From Anthopleura xanthogrammica (taxonomy: Eukaryota > Cnidaria > Anthozoa > Actiniaria > Actiniidae), in contig OZ025217.1 in NCBI GenBank assembly GCA_964019055.1, positions 5,879,557-5,943,556 on the forward strand: DNA of 64,000 bases, in the 5' to 3' direction. The first letter of the stretch is position 1. Each line of letters begins with the position of its first letter. The notes beneath the pieces were generated by a model, which saw only the letters and a list, made by a program, of their open reading frames with translations, ran no database searches and was not told the DNA's origin. This document shows positions 23,401-28,500 of this stretch, piece by piece. The translations under genes and the position numbers were made by a program.

Positions 23401-25540
23401 ACACCAAAATGTCTGGAATAAAGTATAATTTATATTCTATGGAAATTTTACGATTTATAGATCAGTTTTCATAACTTATTTTGAATAAATATAAGTGGCT
23501 ACATGGTTACACAAAGTCGTGAGAAAGAAAATTATCAAAATCAAATGTATTCGAATCTCCTTTACTGATTTACTTCGACTACTGTATAGCTATGTGGCAT
23601 ATATACGGACTGATAATCGTATCTTGTGGTAAAAGACCGCTATTTAGGTGCAATTTTACAATACGCGCTAATGTTAGCTAATAAATGTGACGAGTTACAT
23701 GCAAATTCGCACTGCGCTTCATTTCTATTTATTAATATTTAATATAGAAATTATACAGATCTAACTATATTCTTTTACCTATAGTAAAACATATCCTCCT
23801 TCTTCACCATAAATAGAAAAAATCTTATTTTAGAAGCGTGTTGCTGCTAATAATAAATATTTATCTTGAACAAATTGCCGAATTTGGTATGCGTTTCACG
23901 TCATTGCTTCCAGTCTTGATAAGCACATCTTACTTAAAAGTAAGACGAGTACATAATATATTGGTATATAAGGAAACATACATTAGTGTCATTAGTATAT
24001 ATGGAATCATACATTAGTGCCACTAAGGCCTCTTCTATTGTCCTCTCGTCTGCTCCGATAATCCAATTATTTTGACGTTCAAGCAATTTGTTTACACAGC
24101 GCTACTTTTTTTACTCTACTTGATAGATAAAAGCGGCTCATAGCATGACAAATACTGGTAGATACTGCACAATTTTAAATTTTCTACAGCCGTTAATAAT
24201 TTTATGAGCTAGAATTTACTTTTTCTCTTATAGATCAACAAAAAAATGTGCTATGAGCCGTTGATCCCACAGAGACTAATTAAAAGGTCAAAAAGACTGA
24301 ATACCGCTTCATTCCAAGTAAAGAACAATTAACAGATAAGTACAATAACATATAACATTTATTAAAAATTCAAACGGCTTTGTCCTAGTGCCCTTGGTTT
24401 CGGCTCTTTTGTATCAACCCAGTTGGACTTCAAGCTACCTACCGATGGGAATAGACAGAAGGTTGTGAAATCACCTTCGTGGCTTTTTGGCATGCATATA
24501 TCGACCTGTGTACTAAAAACACCAGCGATTAATATAGAGAGAGGGGAATGATTATATCGCAAACTATGAAGCGGCTAGTTATCTCAGTTACAATCAATTT
24601 TCAATTTCAATCAATGTTATCAAATTCAGTATGTAAATAGTAATGACTAATGATAAATAATTATGCAGATCAACCACTGACAGTTTATACAGAGGTCTGC
24701 AGACAATTGACCAAATGGCTCTAGGTACAACCCAATTCAGTATTGGAATGACTAATGCCATGTCTACTATGTTGATTCTCTTCTATTTCAGACGTCATGG
24801 CGTGACTAAATGCTGAGCTAGAAATTATCGCATGAAATTTTATGCAACGCAGCGAAGCCCCCATTGAGTAAATATTAACATATTAAGCAGGCCTTCATTT
24901 AAGAAGAAATGTTTAAGGATCAAGAATCACGCATGCATCTTTTTTGAGGGGAAAAAGAGGATTAAGGGAGACTAGGGATCTAGTACTACTAGGAATATTA
25001 GGTAACACTTCACTTGATGGGATCAAAAAGTGTTCAGTGGGAAGTGTGGATGTATTAAAACTAATAATAGTCTGTAACTCGTCGTGACCGTGACATAACC
25101 ATCTTCTAATTTGAATCAAATTTGACGTACATACAGCAAATTAACATTCTGCCGATGACAATTTTAAAAACAACAAGTATAAAATCGCTACGGAAGTAGA
25201 ATCTGTGGAGTCTAAATAAGATTCGCCTTGCTTGGACTAGACGTTGTCCTCCATCGATTTTCTGGATCAATACAACTTACTTGTTAACGTTAGAAGTAGC
25301 ATTCGTAGAATAATTTGTAGGAGCAGTTGGCGATGGAGTTAAGTATTTCACCACCGTAAGATATAGCTGTAAAGCATCTGTAATCGTGTTGTTGTTTAAC
25401 CCAGATGCTTGTGCTATATGATTCAATATGGTTGAGTTTGATACGATGGTCGTAAGAACTTCAGACAAAGTCTTGTTTTGAATCAACTGAGGAAATCTGT
25501 AGACAGTCAGTATGACCTTGCCAATCACATCACTAGCCAT
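942..25540 (-). CDS. stra6: STRA6-like multi-pass membrane receptor/transporter, whole gene
   Basis: Spliced minus-strand gene. Exons, 5' to 3' on the minus strand: 25281-25540, (one unresolved), 24443-24505, 19986-20077, 19005-19174, 18219-18339, 17456-17510, 8808-8948, 8491-8561, 8330-8388, 8035-8096, 7438-7573, 6516-6591, 6348-6429, 5720-5768, 4585-4705, 2735-2898, 2118-2258, 942-1243. From 24443-24505 to the stop the phases agree at every junction and sum to 1905 nt (634 codons plus stop). The order fits STRA6: glycosylatable extracellular N-terminus, TM1 followed by RRPGL, an ENRLGYACAFGAT loop, many hydrophobic helices, a YKYKYVKRLL cytosolic helix, a RGDKSFLP loop, RDFELKDPGF, and a cytosolic RNRWALYLTLSNNPG tail. 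Known members bind retinol-binding protein and move retinol across the plasma membrane; the ligand here is not inferable. A Polinton sits in the intron between 17456 and 8948. Confidence 0.78.
2118..2258 (-). CDS. stra6: STRA6-like exon, post-membrane domain
   Basis: 141 nt, phase 1 to 1, acceptor CGTCAG, donor GTAGGT. It encodes GFSAYVGYLYLDHTHSN and LVTFCNALLHS followed by a Ser/Thr loop. A GTAAGT inside the exon (2164-2169) would cause a phase mismatch with the last exon, so read-through to GTAGGT is preferred. Confidence 0.7.
2735..2898 (-). CDS. stra6: STRA6-like exon, last TM helices and RDFELKDPG
   Basis: 164 nt, phase 2 to 1, acceptor TTTTCAG, donor GTAAAC. It encodes RLFHICTYFLFFFNIF, a re-entrant-like hydrophobic segment, then LPRDFELKDPG, matching the Leu-Pro...Leu-Asp-Pro-Gly junction that leads into the STRA6 C-terminal domain. 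Confidence 0.8.
2983..3130. repeat. Fold-back repeat with TATGACGTCAAACGAGGA arms
   Basis: Arms of about 50 bp (2983-3041 and 3074-3130) are near-complementary around a 30-bp loop. Each arm contains TGACGTCA. It is in an intron of the STRA6-like gene and looks like a small MITE. Confidence 0.75.
4137..4496. repeat. Minisatellite, 9 copies of a 40-bp unit
   Basis: Unit starts GGGGACCCATTGGATT and ends TATAACCAATAT; starts at 4137, 4177, 4217 ... 4457. Copies differ by few substitutions; the last two vary in the A/T run. Intronic. Confidence 0.95.
4585..4705 (-). CDS. stra6: STRA6-like exon, TM helix and luminal loop
   Basis: 121 nt, phase 1 to 2, acceptor CCCATAG, donor GTGAGT. Begins SYIFLHILLFVIGTVIG, a long hydrophobic helix, and ends WVQIFNIW. 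Confidence 0.75.
4925..5085. repeat. AAG/AAC trinucleotide microsatellite
   Basis: Interrupted (AAG)n and (AAC)n runs; intronic, no coding signal beyond repeat-driven frames. Confidence 0.95.
5141..5640. repeat. GAT trinucleotide microsatellite with embedded duplication
   Basis: Long (GAT)n array with GGT interruptions from 5141 to 5450, then unique sequence with the duplicated mini-exon, then a second short array at 5581-5640. Long open frames here (poly-Asp, poly-Ile, poly-His) are artefacts of the repeat. Confidence 0.95.
5539..5579 (-). pseudogene. Duplicated STRA6-like mini-exon lacking its acceptor
   Basis: Part of a 181-bp tandem duplication (about 5458-5579 against 5639-5760). It preserves the GTAAGT donor and reads KYSGYQVAYTAW, one residue different from the used copy. 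Upstream of it on the minus strand is a pure ATC satellite where the acceptor should be, so it probably cannot be spliced in. Confidence 0.7.
5720..5768 (-). CDS. stra6: STRA6-like mini-exon, KYSGYQVAYAAW (functional copy)
   Basis: 49 nt, phase 0 to 1, acceptor TTTTCAG, donor GTAAGT. It joins the RGDKSFLP exon and the SYIFLHILLF exon in frame. A second, older or broken copy lies 181 bp to the left; only this copy keeps an acceptor. Confidence 0.75.
6348..6429 (-). CDS. stra6: STRA6-like exon, RGDKSFLP cytosolic loop
   Basis: 82 nt, phase 2 to 0, donor GTATGT. It encodes HLARLQRGDKSFLP followed by SPASIT; a small loop with RGD-x-x-FLP separates the last two helix groups in this family. Confidence 0.75.
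6516..6591 (-). CDS. stra6: STRA6-like exon, TM helix
   Basis: 76 nt, phase 1 to 2, acceptor TATATAG, donor GTAAGG. Single hydrophobic helix beginning VAWFVALAISSLY and ending SWYR. Confidence 0.7.
7438..7573 (-). CDS. stra6: STRA6-like exon, hydrophobic TM hairpin
   Basis: 136 nt, phase 0 to 1, donor GTAAGT. It encodes GISLVVLGGILYELSVML and, after NEALLVALGINRSL, a second hydrophobic stretch ending FIGYG. Confidence 0.75.
8035..8096 (-). CDS. stra6: STRA6-like exon, FKYSTRVVCTYVV helix
   Basis: 62 nt, phase 1 to 0, acceptor CCACCAG, donor GTATGA. FKYSTRV starts a hydrophobic helix ending SLYQ. Two upstream AGs would give stops in the required phase, which fixes this acceptor. Confidence 0.75.
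8330..8388 (-). CDS. stra6: STRA6-like exon, basic cytosolic loop
   Basis: 59 nt, phase 2 to 1, acceptor CTCATAG, donor GTAAGA. Lys/Arg-rich loop ending MYKWKPE across the junction. Confidence 0.68.
8491..8561 (-). CDS. stra6: STRA6-like exon, YKYKYVKRLL cytosolic helix
   Basis: 71 nt, phase 0 to 2, donor GTAAGT. It encodes WKTSYKYKYVKRLLQAVPK, a basic cytosolic helix typical of the central STRA6 region. Confidence 0.75.
8808..8948 (-). CDS. stra6: STRA6-like exon, TM helix after the Polinton-bearing intron
   Basis: 141 nt, phase 0 to 0, acceptor TTCTTAG, donor GTAAGT. It encodes VYPGDNFAFSL, a helix rich in Phe/Val/Leu and a basic cytosolic end (RRFRATKKQSY). It joins the exon at 17456-17510 in frame if the Polinton and about 335 bp of original intron are removed. 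Confidence 0.75.
9173..9178. repeat. Target-site duplication of the mini-Polinton, left copy
   Basis: TCTTTT directly before the left TIR; the identical hexamer follows the right TIR at 17345-17350. Six-base duplications are the rule for Polinton integration. Confidence 0.93.
9179..10021 (+). repeat. Left terminal inverted repeat, 843 bp
   Basis: Mirror image of 16502-17344. I saw two mismatches (near 9244 and near 9314). It includes a G/A-rich tract, two copies of an AGTGACGTCACCACATGCGC motif 126 bp apart, a TATAAATA at 9412, and the first part of a zinc-finger frame that continues past the repeat edge. Confidence 0.95.
9332..9488 (+). promoter_or_regulatory. Paired CRE-type motifs and TATA box in left TIR
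   Basis: TGACGTCA at 9334-9341 and 9460-9467, each in the same 30-bp context running to GCGCGCAGGTTTT, with TATAAATA at 9412-9419 between them. TGACGTCA is the consensus for CREB/ATF factors. Promoter function is inferred. Confidence 0.5.
9884..10030 (+). pseudogene. Truncated 48-aa zinc-finger frame crossing the left TIR edge
   Basis: Starts with the same ATG and first 46 residues as the 77-aa gene at 16406-16639, including the finger C-x4-C-x11-H-x4-H. The repeat ends at 10021 and the frame stops at 10028-10030. In a shifted frame a further 25-residue stretch stays open to a stop at 10099-10101, hinting at a different former C-terminus. It may still be expressed as a short peptide. Confidence 0.6.
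10097..10103 (+). promoter_or_regulatory. TATA box upstream of integrase
   Basis: TATAAAA about 178 bp before the integrase ATG, just inside the left TIR. Function inferred from sequence and position. Confidence 0.45.
10281..11351 (+). CDS. Polinton retroviral-type integrase with chromodomain
   Basis: 356 aa. Catalyses insertion of the linear element into host DNA, producing the 6-bp duplication seen here. Residues 1-65 are a helical DNA-binding-like N-terminus. The RVE core follows with the acidic triad D78 (FQADLV), D139 (QTDKGTEF) and E173 (VIERWNRT). A C-terminal chromodomain, about residues 311-356, has the hallmark FVKWKGYPDKFNSW. The length is usual for metazoan Polinton integrases. 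An overlapping frame from 10165 ends inside it. AATAAA lies at 11368-11373, 17 bp past the stop. Fully open, so possibly active. Confidence 0.96.
   Translation: MEKVLNQIYYNLRSAGSFSGVDAVFRAAREKGYKKISRKQVRDWLKRQEVYTLHKPARRRFTTNRVIVPGIDAQFQADLVDLSSLSKYNNGYKYLLTCIDILSKYAWAIPLKTKSGKDILDGLVRIFKSGRIPKTFQTDKGTEFLNRLVQNYFKKNDVHFFVTHSDKKASVIERWNRTLKTKMWKYFTFKNTWRYIDVLPDLLESYNNSFHRSIQMKPVEVNKKNESVVWHTLYGKNFIQPIRYKFRVGDQVRISKAKKLFDKGYLPNWTTEIFVVSERLPRRPPVYRLKDLQGEVLGGVFYEEELQGTQKDDNVYQIELILKKRKGKNRLEYFVKWKGYPDKFNSWVPAKDLKDV
11407..11414 (+). promoter_or_regulatory. TATA box for the capsid gene block
   Basis: TATAAATA 42 bp before the penton ATG at 11456. The next three genes follow with minimal spacing, so this may drive the morphogenesis block. 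Confidence 0.55.
11456..12205 (+). CDS. Polinton minor capsid (penton-like) protein
   Basis: 249 aa. Expected to form pentameric vertices of the icosahedral capsid. The pattern is that of Polinton/adintovirus minor capsid proteins: N-terminal FYVWLPSNSS and LPQPLQLTGDWEVALTEIQ, a central YVYCDVVQPQVVGDTQ.PLMR-type segment, and a C-terminal strand set with PQYLPV and I.V.IRRDTG..IPFESG.V. The predicted fold, a single jelly roll, is family knowledge. The stop is separated by two bases from the next ATG, so it is probably co-transcribed with it. Confidence 0.92.
   Translation: MENTQFYVWLPSNSSMDVFPSNTLTEFRVHLPQPLQLTGDWEVALTEIQYPHSWNNVRENFWNRFYIKKGDWIDVFIVPQGHYTSLKSIIDKMNDLVKATKYKDKVWLSYEMRNRKVTVHVENQYFVTFSDFGKMLGFSRDVILSQTTTAEREADLDLGFHNLYVYCDVVQPQVVGDTQVPLMRIVPVEGKDGERVSRSFLTPQYLPVSRKQLETIEVNIRRDTGDKIPFESGRVLVTLHFKRTSPYFA
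12208..12648 (+). CDS. Small basic virion-associated protein (pVI/pX-like)
   Basis: 146 aa. N-terminus YYRNYYVNQAQQRGG, a Gly-rich middle with an amphipathic segment (GSMLKGLFRWAMPHV), and a very basic C-terminus (KKATKRKNQRKP). Adintoviruses and Polintons carry a protein of this type between penton and hexon genes; a role in DNA condensation or membrane disruption is inferred by analogy with adenovirus pX/pVI. It has candidate protease sites QRGG-S (22/23), LKGG-L (68/69) and QTGG-G (110/111). Its stop overlaps the capsid start (TAATG). Confidence 0.8.
   Translation: MPHSNAEYYRNYYVNQAQQRGGSLSAFHGAPMQQGYGLGSMLKGLFRWAMPHVTAGAKSLGRQALKGGLEVARDVMSGQNVSNSLKTRAGKVGQAVMKDMVAQKSDQTGGGLKKATKRKNQRKPAISRQAKKQKTSSTKKQDFNFF
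12648..13964 (+). CDS. Polinton major capsid protein (double jelly roll)
   Basis: 438 aa. Hexon-like capsid subunit. Conserved N-terminus SELDLFAVPHVQTNIEKGQW and EYFPV...SGPIEF, central QSLFSQVDVSLNEKVIS, and HSDLFYQDRLLLNGVTMRIR, the signature of metazoan Polinton major capsid proteins (often annotated as F54H12.2-like). Length is normal and the frame is open. The start overlaps the preceding stop by one base; six bases separate it from the protease. Confidence 0.95.
   Translation: MAQSKFHECSKSELDLFAVPHVQTNIEKGQWVEYFPVSNITDSGPIEFSVSGSGEEYTDLRQAWIYVKAKVTKADGGDLDSATDKVGPVNLFLQSLFSQVDVSLNEKVISDSTNTNPYRAMISTLLTYGSDAKKSQLSAELFYKDIAGKMDLADPLATGYNKGLNTRYKFIKDSSTVELIGPLHSDLFYQDRLLLNGVTMRIRLNRSKNAFCLLSAVGGADYKVVISHASLFVRKVKVTSDTFLGHAAALQHSPALYPIRRIECKVLSIPSGNMSFTPDDVFLGQIPKRIVLGLVENAAFNGTYNKNPFNFQHFNATQVGIYVNGEAQPIKALQLNFEKEQHLMGYMSLFSGTGTLYHNQGCEITRQDYSKGYTLYAFDLSPDLSSGPHISAIKQGNLRIGFQFAEGLPSTVNCIIYAEFDSMIEIDSNRNVTYNWSG
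13970..14494 (+). CDS. Adenain-like cysteine protease
   Basis: 174 aa. Expected to process virion proteins during maturation. The triad is visible: H53 in GSHWCAF, D69 in EFFDSYG, and C108 in SNVCGHYC, with Q101 available for the oxyanion hole. These are the C5/C48-type adenain motifs. A Lys/His-rich tail follows. AATAAA at 14480-14485 lies inside the end of the frame, and the opposing transcription unit begins its 3' end 57 bp further on. Confidence 0.95.
   Translation: MNTRQIVAVLKEDPFTRPQFQGVFPSDLLPRQIQRYPAAFVANVDPTGQPGSHWCAFYFTKDRKGEFFDSYGLRPQDYTQAFQDFLSNSSIDWTYNQKCLQGLDSNVCGHYCLYFLLNRCRNVSMNAILARFSHSKILNDNFVYRFIVKHFSRTYNYPKKHICHQTSRKKNKHH
14495..14550. terminator. Convergent polyadenylation region
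   Basis: Between the stops of the protease and the opposing 277-aa gene. AATAAA on plus at 14480-14485 and on minus (TTTATT at 14512-14517) give overlapping poly(A) signals for the two convergent blocks. Confidence 0.6.
14551..15384 (-). CDS. Polinton-associated protein of unknown function (277 aa)
   Basis: 277 aa, leftward. Starts MNFTKKMVLVPEQALERL. Features: helical N-terminal third, an acidic proline segment (EEEEIPPAPEAP), a central conserved-looking block (MKWDSRGQLVFEDRPLAGSH, then DLIGDFMRERKG), and a Pro/Arg-rich tail (PTPPPTNPPPRGPSP). Proteins with the MVLVPxxALxRL start and the KWDxxGxL block recur next to Polinton ATPases in animals. The biochemical role is unknown to me. Its ATG overlaps the stop of the upstream 108-aa gene (ATGA). 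Confidence 0.8.
   Translation of the reverse strand: MNFTKKMVLVPEQALERLRQREKIQTAPLTSRLNRLDHQMEDVLNSTELSDEEKVKHYSQTLQNYLTYYNQRKDEPMKIKFEATPEHQKEPREEEEIPPAPEAPRLEVQDKIERNIVSSLPKTLKNRGKLLIEKIKENPEIMKWDSRGQLVFEDRPLAGSHIVDLIGDFMRERKGIDPIGWQVFARGLAKMNAPEDLVRNERRRGALREFKSRMGDQEDISVWLPTPPPTNPPPRGPSPKRSVYRELPSLPSSDKTPGTIRSIRPSEPPRRWLTFRS
15381..15707 (-). CDS. Polinton-associated small basic protein with hydrophobic tail (108 aa)
   Basis: 108 aa from ATG at 15707-15705; an upstream TTG in frame is not needed. The pattern LLKVADDDLIKSICECVFNIL, VPVTPRQKKQL, then KRKVLVQKGGNFLSLLLPPV recurs as a small unassigned protein of animal Polintons. A QKGG-N site (89/90) matches an adenain-like cleavage pattern and would release the last 19 hydrophobic residues. 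A membrane-active or minor virion role is only inference. Confidence 0.8.
   Translation of the reverse strand: MSRQVRNNFHHLKVLSTSKPIQAKALLKVADDDLIKSICECVFNILKSTVPVTPRQKKQLYKFKKPLLSLVDKQVPLSQKRKVLVQKGGNFLSLLLPPVLSVIEHFVK
15743..16384 (-). CDS. FtsK/HerA-type genome-packaging ATPase (A32-like)
   Basis: 213 aa. Expected to pump DNA into the capsid. Walker A GPTCCGKT at residues 15-22; Walker B IVIIDDLM at about 85-92 with acidic D89/D90; then HHKNLSCIFILQN with the Gln of the sensor region and a C-terminal basic region. Length and motif spacing are those of Polinton and adintovirus packaging ATPases. The frame is intact. Confidence 0.95.
   Translation of the reverse strand: MDTRLGHPFGAIVAGPTCCGKTQFVKRLLENANVMFDGTPQNIIWCYGMHQPAYEEMMATIPFIYFVEGLPHNLEESIDPSIRNIVIIDDLMNELSNDKRLTNIFTKGCHHKNLSCIFILQNIFHQGKELRNISLNAHYMVLFKSPRDSSQINHLAKQMFPGYVKYMQEAFNDATAEPHGYLLCDLKPDTLEDFRLRTNIFPNETQHAYVKKL
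16406..16639 (-). CDS. Small C2H2 zinc-finger protein (77 aa)
   Basis: ATG at 16639-16637; a TTG start 12 bases upstream is possible but unnecessary. One finger CPVPNCGSKYLVKLSNHLAQVH (C-x4-C-x11-H-x4-H). The coding start lies in the right TIR, so the first 46 residues are duplicated at the other end, while the C-terminus is unique. Likely DNA-binding; a TIR-binding or regulatory role is inferred from position. Confidence 0.75.
   Translation of the reverse strand: MSQRVCKSCPVPNCGSKYLVKLSNHLAQVHEFSPEQRKPFLQEAKLQKYKVVREFTRKHFDCCLIPSEKEFYKTGNK
16420..16429 (-). promoter_or_regulatory. Palindromic TATA-like box before the ATPase gene
   Basis: TTTTATAAAA about 36 bp upstream of the ATPase ATG on the minus strand, overlapping the end of the zinc-finger gene. 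Confidence 0.45.
16502..17344 (-). repeat. Right terminal inverted repeat, 843 bp
   Basis: Same length as the left repeat. Contains mirrored CRE motifs at 17056-17063 and 17182-17189 and an inward TATA (TATTTATA on plus at 17104-17111). Ends ...CATACTACT followed by TCTTTT. Confidence 0.95.
17345..17350. repeat. Target-site duplication, right copy
   Basis: TCTTTT, identical to 9173-9178. Confidence 0.93.
17456..17510 (-). CDS. stra6: STRA6-like short exon, end of helix and ECPNYF loop
   Basis: 55 nt, phase 2 to 0, acceptor TTTCAG. The donor is GTTAGT, weaker than its neighbours. This is the last exon before the Polinton: the element's right end lies 111 bp from it. Confidence 0.65.
17674..18079. 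mobile_element. Fold-back MITE (CAGTCATTTGAAAAAACGTT ends)
   Basis: Ends are about 26-bp inverted copies; sub-terminal regions with GACTACGCGACTA-like and TACTCCG-like sequence also pair imperfectly. In an intron of the STRA6-like gene. Confidence 0.8.
18219..18339 (-). CDS. stra6: STRA6-like exon, LAYYPLFACMS helix pair
   Basis: 121 nt, phase 1 to 2, acceptor CTACAG, donor GTGAAT. It encodes two hydrophobic segments around YYPLFACMST and GGIIGFFYSSLW, matching in character the STRA6 helices following the AFGAT loop. Confidence 0.78.
18797..18946. repeat. Fold-back repeat with GATGATCTGATTACTA arms
   Basis: Left TGATGATCTGATTACTAGTAAAGCATCTTAGAATC pairs with the right arm ending CTGATCATCA, with a few mismatches. 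Intronic. Confidence 0.75.
19005..19174 (-). CDS. stra6: STRA6-like exon, ENRLGYACAFGAT region
   Basis: 170 nt, phase 2 to 1, acceptor TTGACAG, donor GTAAGA. It encodes IPLNLVDSYENR, GYACAFGATVTKC and a polar loop ending NPGWLGG. This is one of the most family-like stretches of the gene. Confidence 0.75.
19490..19851. mobile_element. MITE with TGGTGCACGACAC ends
   Basis: GTGGTGCACGACAC near 19493 and GTGTCGTGGTGCACCA near 19847 form inverted ends; CGTTTGCGCATGCG-like segments pair just inside. Intronic. Confidence 0.75.
19986..20077 (-). CDS. stra6: STRA6-like exon, TM1 and RRPGL motif
   Basis: 92 nt, phase 0 to 2, donor GTAAGT. It encodes one strongly hydrophobic helix (FFIILLLSLLAK), then a basic stretch and RRPGLC, continuing into IPLNLVDSYENR of the next exon. 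A basic patch followed by RPG after TM1 is typical of STRA6 proteins. Confidence 0.65.
21279..24023. mobile_element. TA-flanked 2745-bp non-autonomous DNA transposon
   Basis: 106-bp inverted repeats (21279-21384 and 23918-24023) start GTGGCACTAATGTATG and are flanked by TA on both sides (21277-21278, 24024-24025), as in Tc1/mariner-type elements. The interior has an 18-bp satellite and about 2 kb of AT-rich sequence; no transposase-like frame was seen. It lies in the longest intron of the STRA6-like gene. Confidence 0.8.
21488..21812. repeat. 18-bp satellite inside the TA-flanked element
   Basis: About 18 imperfect copies of AGCACCTCAAGCAAGCTA. The unit is a multiple of three, so all frames stay open (Ser-Thr-Ser-Ser-Lys repeats on plus). 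I treat these frames as artefacts. Confidence 0.93.
24443..24505 (-). CDS. stra6: STRA6-like exon, extracellular Cys segment before TM1
   Basis: 63 nt in phase 0 to 0, acceptor CACAG, donor GTAGGT. The translation ends DFTTFCLFPS and runs into the hydrophobic FFIILLLSLLAK of the next exon. Two Cys residues lie just outside the membrane. Confidence 0.6.
25281..25540 (-). CDS. stra6: STRA6-like exon 1: start codon and extracellular N-terminus
   Basis: ATG at 25540-25538 with A at -3 and G at +4. It encodes 86 residues with five N-glycosylation sequons (NKT, NST, NNT, NYS, NAT) and a Thr/Ser/Pro-rich end, as expected of an ectodomain. The donor at the left edge is GTAAGT (phase 2). The next firm exon starts in phase 0, so an intermediate exon is missing or a weaker donor (GTTAAC, a few bases upstream) is used. 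Confidence 0.6.
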
Positions 25541-28500
25541 TATTCAGGTCGAAGATCACAACAAAACACAGCTAGTGACAAGAGAAGAACGGAAGGGTAA
25601 TCGAAACACAGGTGTCAGAGTCTCCTCCACGTTTGATATTGAAGATTTTGATATTGAAGCATTATTTTGTTTCCAACCACAGGTAGCCCAAGCGTAGAAT
25701 TAGTGGGTTGTGACGTCATTAGCTTCAGTGAGGGAACTATATATTCAAATTTCATATGGTTTGAAAATGTGCTTTCAGAAAGACTTAAATCATTTAATGC
25801 TTTTAAATAAAGACTCTACAAATGTTGTTTGGTAGTTGAGAAACACTTTGGTGATGAAATATTGGCATGAAATTGTGTTTTTGAGGGGTATTGAGCGGTT
25901 TGAAAATTTGCTTCGCTCGCCCTATGTATATATTATGGGAAGGTATGAAACAGCGCCTCCAAATTTTTACACCGACCTTTACTTTCAGCTCCATATCTCC
26001 ACAACAACAAACGTATCGGAAAATTTAGCCCTAGAAATTTGAAGCTTTAGAGATTTTTTTTCGAAAATTCGAAAAGCAAGCCGTGGCTATGCGCGGAAAT
26101 TCAATACAGCCAAAAATCAAGAAAAGTATTCGGCGAAAAATACAAAATATACACGTAGTGGGGAGGGGACAGGCCAAATGTTATAAATTAAGTTAATGCT
26201 TCCAAATGTCCGGCGATTCTGCGTGATGACATCAATCTCTTAGTTCAATCTCCATATTTTGATCTTTTCATACAACTTTTTTCACAAGAATTGTTTACCT
26301 ATAGGGTATCATAATATTTCGTAAAAAATACTTGAAATATAGAACAGTATTCAAAATATTGGCTTTATTTAACACACCGATCCACGACGATGACAAACAA
26401 GAAATATGACGGAAATGAAGGAAAACATGAATATGTATTTGACTATATCAATAAAAAGTGTCTTGTCTTTGTCTTTGCCTTTTTTCCGCGCGCGCTGTTG
26501 CTTTTGACATCATCCCTACCACCTTAGAAGCATTTTTTTCATATTGCATTTAATATACTAACAAGGTAGCCAACTTCACGGGCTTCCTGTGGAAAATTCA
26601 AAATTTGATGAGGAAAACCACAAATTTCGCACGATAGTTTGGCTCCGAAAGAAAAAGAACCTTACAGAAAGTTGTACTCACATGTAACCTCTACTTTTAT
26701 ATAGTTTTTTTTTTTTAGAAGAAATGCTCTAAAAGTATGTTTTTTTAGGGGTTTTCCTACCTGAACCGATGTGCCGACAGTTAGGCTTGTCCTTGAGCGG
26801 GGCATGAGCACGAGAAATTGATAAAAACCACGTACTACCCCCCTCCCCAAGAAATTTTTGGTTCAAGCGGAAATGCGTCCCATTTCCAGATACATTTCAC
26901 TTCCGGTCTTTTTCAACCAATCAAGAGCGTCGTCTGCTTTGACTTGCAGGTCTTGGGGAGGGGAGGGATAGTACGTGTTTTGATCAATTTCTCGTGCTCA
27001 GGCCCCGCGCAAGCACAAGCCTAACTGTCGGCCTAACTGTCATAACAAATTTCTCTCTCTTTATTTAAATTTTTCCTTACCGTATTATTTATCACTAACT
27101 ATAGAAATCACTTATTTCTATATTGAATATCGTAACTATTGTCTTTATGATTTATTATCATTATTTATTATTCATACATTATCATTTATTTATTCCCTTC
27201 TAAACTGATATATTATTGTTGTATCGTAATGGAAAATAAAAATAAAAATAAAAAATAAATAAATAAAAAAATAATCATTTATTATTCATTATTGTATTTG
27301 TAATTTATTTTATTAAGCTGAATTAATTAAGACCCAAGTTACTATTATTTTCTCAATGCGTTTCTTGTAATAGGCTGACTACTGCAGGCACAAATAATTA
27401 AACATTTTCAATAGAAAATGTTTAAGGTCTAGAACTGAGATTGCTTTCATATCAACGTAACTTACTTTTATTACACGATCAGAAAATAGTTCAATACAAA
27501 TTGTACTTCCTTTCTTTCTCTTTAACTTACTTCAGTTCTTCCTTCTTTCATTTCTTTTCTTCCTTCATTTCTTTCTTTCCTTCCTTTTCTTTTTACCTTT
27601 TTTATTATTCCCTTCTTCAATCCTTTCTTCATTTCTTTCTTTCCTTCCTTTTCTTTTACCTTTCTTCTTATTCCCTTCTTCAATCCTTCCTTCATTTCTT
27701 TGTCATTTCTTTTTCTCTTTTACTCGCTTTCTTATTCTTTTTCTCTCATGTTATTTTCTTTCTTTCTTTCTTTCTTAATTCCTTTCCTCTTTGAACTAGC
27801 AGGACTGAATAAGTTAAAATAGAGGAATTATTTGCAAAGTAAGATATTTCATTAAAAACAAATGTTGACATTTGAAAGCTTCTACAGCATACATGTATAT
27901 ATAACCATATCTGACACATATTTAATTATTTTGGCGCTGTTTCTTTATTGTATTTAGGATATCAACTGTCAACTGTCAAGATTTAACAAAATGTATCATC
28001 ATCTTTTACATAGAATTCTGGGTTTTTGGTTAACTAAAAAATATTATCTCAGATCCTTGGAAATTTGTACCAAACATTTCCTTTATTTTATTATGACGAT
28101 CATTGTCACCATCATAATCATTATCATTATTACAATTATCTTCATCTTTATCATTCAAAACCGAAGAGATAATTGACAGTAAAAGTCTATGTAATCAGAA
28201 GATATAATTTTTATAAGTTTTAGAAATCCCTGCTATTTTTGCCAAAAAAAAAAAAAGTGCAATTTTCGAAAATTATACTATCATTGATATCTTTAGAGTG
28301 CAAACATTTTTTTCAATTATATATCTCTTCGGTTTTAAACATATCTCAAGGACTTCTTTCGAATGCGCTTATTTTTTTCATATTTTCGATTTCCCACTAA
28401 AATGGTGACGTCATTTCCCGCCCAAACAACTCTATATTGGTAAAAATTAAAACATGTGAAATTTTAATTAAGTTGATCTGACTTTGTTAAAAAAAAATTC

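Noticed and set aside
24913..25119. Minus-strand Ser/Thr-rich 68-aa frame as the missing second STRA6-like exon
   Set aside because: An AG at 25106-25107 fits phase 2, but the pyrimidine tract is poor and the donor (GTGATT or GTGTTA) is weak; plausible but not supported enough to annotate.
27441..27794. 117-aa Phe/Ser-rich frame
   Set aside because: Encoded by a CTTT/TTCC microsatellite.
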